Positions 50,965-51,684 of a stretch of 51,684 bases of DNA are shown piece after piece; position 1 is the first letter of the stretch, and every line of letters begins with the position of its first letter. The position numbers and the translations under genes were made by a program. Origin of the DNA: Candidatus Bathyarchaeota archaeon (GTDB taxonomy: Archaea; Thermoproteota; Bathyarchaeia; 40CM-2-53-6). The stretch lies in contig VBAW01000021.1 of assembly GCA_005888635.1 (NCBI GenBank), positions 1 to 51,684 on the forward strand, given 5' to 3'. The notes under the pieces were generated by a model. That model saw nothing but the letters and a program-made list of their open reading frames with translations. It ran no database searches and had not been told where the DNA came from.

Positions 50965-51504
50965 CTAGGCGCTTGGGAGTGGATGGTTGAAAGCTCTCGT
51001 CTTCTCGTATAGTTGGGCCATTTTCACATAAGCCTTGTAGGATTCCTTGATTGCACGAACGTCTTCGATAGTTGCTTTCCGGATCACTTTGGCCGGAGCT
51101 CCCACCGCCACTGACCTAGGTGGAATCTTTCTACGTTCCAAAAGGATAGACCCTACCCCCAGAATTGAATGCTTGCCAATTGTTGCCCCATCGAAGACTA
51201 TCGCACCTGCTCCAATCAGGCATTCGTCTCCTATTCTGCAAGCATGAACGATCGCACCATGCGCAACAGTCACTCCTTTCCCCACGACGGCGGGATTCTC
51301 TCCGGAGCAGTGCACCACGACATTATCCTGGATGCTACAATCAGCGCCGATTCTAATGTAGCCGTAATCGCCCCTGATCACGGCACCAGGCCATATGCTT
51401 GTTCGGGGTCCAATAACAACATCGCCAATTATCGTGCAGTTCGGTGCGAGAACTGCTGACCGATGAATTCTTGGCTTCTTAGGGCCTAAGGCGTAAGTGG
51501 GCAT
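50965..51504 (-). CDS. Gamma-type carbonic anhydrase / left-handed beta-helix protein
   Basis: 179 residues. Hexapeptide repeats (APNCTIIGDVVIGPRTSIWPGAVIRGD and IGADCSIQDNVVVH) build a left-handed beta helix. The three metal His are His65 (VVVHC), His82 (TVAHG) and His87 (AIVHAC), as in Cam/CamH proteins. The C-terminal helix (RAIKESYKAYVKMAQLYEKTR) packs on the trimer. CamH-type proteins are candidates for CO2 hydration, but many have no proven activity. ATG start, 17 bp after the previous gene on this strand, so the two are probably co-transcribed. Confidence 0.9.
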   Translation of the reverse strand: MPTYALGPKKPRIHRSAVLAPNCTIIGDVVIGPRTSIWPGAVIRGDYGYIRIGADCSIQDNVVVHCSGENPAVVGKGVTVAHGAIVHACRIGDECLIGAGAIVFDGATIGKHSILGVGSILLERRKIPPRSVAVGAPAKVIRKATIEDVRAIKESYKAYVKMAQLYEKTRAFNHPLPSA

Positions 51505-51521
51505 TCTAACGCCGGACTCGG

Positions 51522-51684
51522 TTAGTCTTCGGCCTCGTCTTTCTCTTCAGTTCTCTCTTTCGCCAGTTTTGCCTTTGCCTGTTCCACTTTTAGTTGTTCC
51601 TTTTCCAATTCTTTAGCTGGGATAGGTGGTAGACGTGGTTTCTCTGTACCCTCGTAGAATATCAGGCTCTTGGATTCGAGTATC
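51522..51684 (-). CDS. Unidentified protein, C-terminal end only
   Basis: The last 53 codons of a gene that starts beyond the window. The end reads ESKSLIFYEGTEKPRLPPIP and then a Lys/Glu-rich helix (ELEKEQLKVEQAKAKLAKERTEEKDEAED), likely a charged coiled coil or flexible tail. No family can be named from this piece. It is upstream of and close to the carbonic-anhydrase-like gene. Confidence 0.7.
   Translation of the reverse strand, partial: ILESKSLIFYEGTEKPRLPPIPAKELEKEQLKVEQAKAKLAKERTEEKDEAED

Noticed and set aside
1-51684. CRISPR arrays, IS elements, prophage or integrase genes
   Set aside because: None of the hallmarks was seen: no regularly spaced repeats, no transposase, integrase or phage structural genes.

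Overview
The window is archaeal chromosomal DNA of about average G+C. Marker genes are an Lsm protein, RNA polymerase subunit P, an archaeal/eukaryal-type glycyl-tRNA synthetase, tRNA-splicing endonuclease, Nop5 with fibrillarin, a DUF61 protein, an archaeal TrpY-like repressor beside trpB2, HMG-CoA synthase and a CofE-like ligase. Many genes have a TATA-like box 26-38 bp before the start and no Shine-Dalgarno, as expected for leaderless archaeal transcripts. TTG starts are very common. A Thermoproteota lineage (non-ammonia-oxidising Nitrososphaeria/Thaumarchaeota or Bathyarchaeia) fits the gene mix, but the sequence alone does not prove it. There is no CRISPR array, IS element, rRNA or tRNA that I can recognise.

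Layout. 1-6.5 kb: Lsm end, a large surface protein, rpoP, an interrupted glyS, a DUF47/PhoU-like protein and endA. 6.5-9.7 kb (minus strand): an M24 peptidase with altered metal ligands, then an hsp20-regulator pair behind a palindromic operator, then trpY. 9.7-11.5 kb: trpB2 and a small metallopeptidase, with a TRP-box-like palindrome between trpY and trpB2. 11.5-15 kb (minus): two small Cys proteins, an acyl-CoA dehydrogenase and HMG-CoA synthase fused to a DUF35 zinc ribbon/OB domain. 15-19 kb: a secreted M6 peptidase facing an ABC transporter operon that lacks a binding protein. 19-27.5 kb: adenosylhomocysteinase, IMP dehydrogenase-like, an amidohydrolase, a DUF255 thioredoxin-like protein, a broken GAF gene and pyrD. 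27.6-30 kb: the nop5-fibrillarin-DUF61 operon. 30-38 kb: an orphan SagB-type oxidoreductase beside a 41-codon basic ORF, then an M29-like peptidase and hutI-hutU-hutH-cofE. 38-42 kb (minus): a membrane-anchored metzincin-like peptidase and a LarA-like protein. 41.8-47.3 kb: pyrE, a pair of M16 peptidase subunits, and a tightly overlapping cluster of tRNA-binding protein, rlmE, THEP1 NTPase and rnhB. 47.4-51.7 kb (minus): vapBC, a large surface protein, a gamma-carbonic-anhydrase-like protein and a partial gene.

The most novel signal is a roughly 240-bp non-coding element present twice in the same orientation (23948-24186 and 38166-38413). The copies are about 85% identical over a 147-nt ungapped core. 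They keep a long-range 10-bp pairing and a short internal stem through G-C/G-U exchanges, which suggests a structured RNA or a mobile element carrying one.

Other points for follow-up: glyS and a GAF gene each appear to have lost an internal segment and shifted frame; hutI and the hsp20-linked regulator have long open frames with no ATG, GTG or TTG at their proper 5' ends; and SagB lies next to an unexplained small basic ORF. Some of these could be assembly or read errors, and I flag that where it applies.
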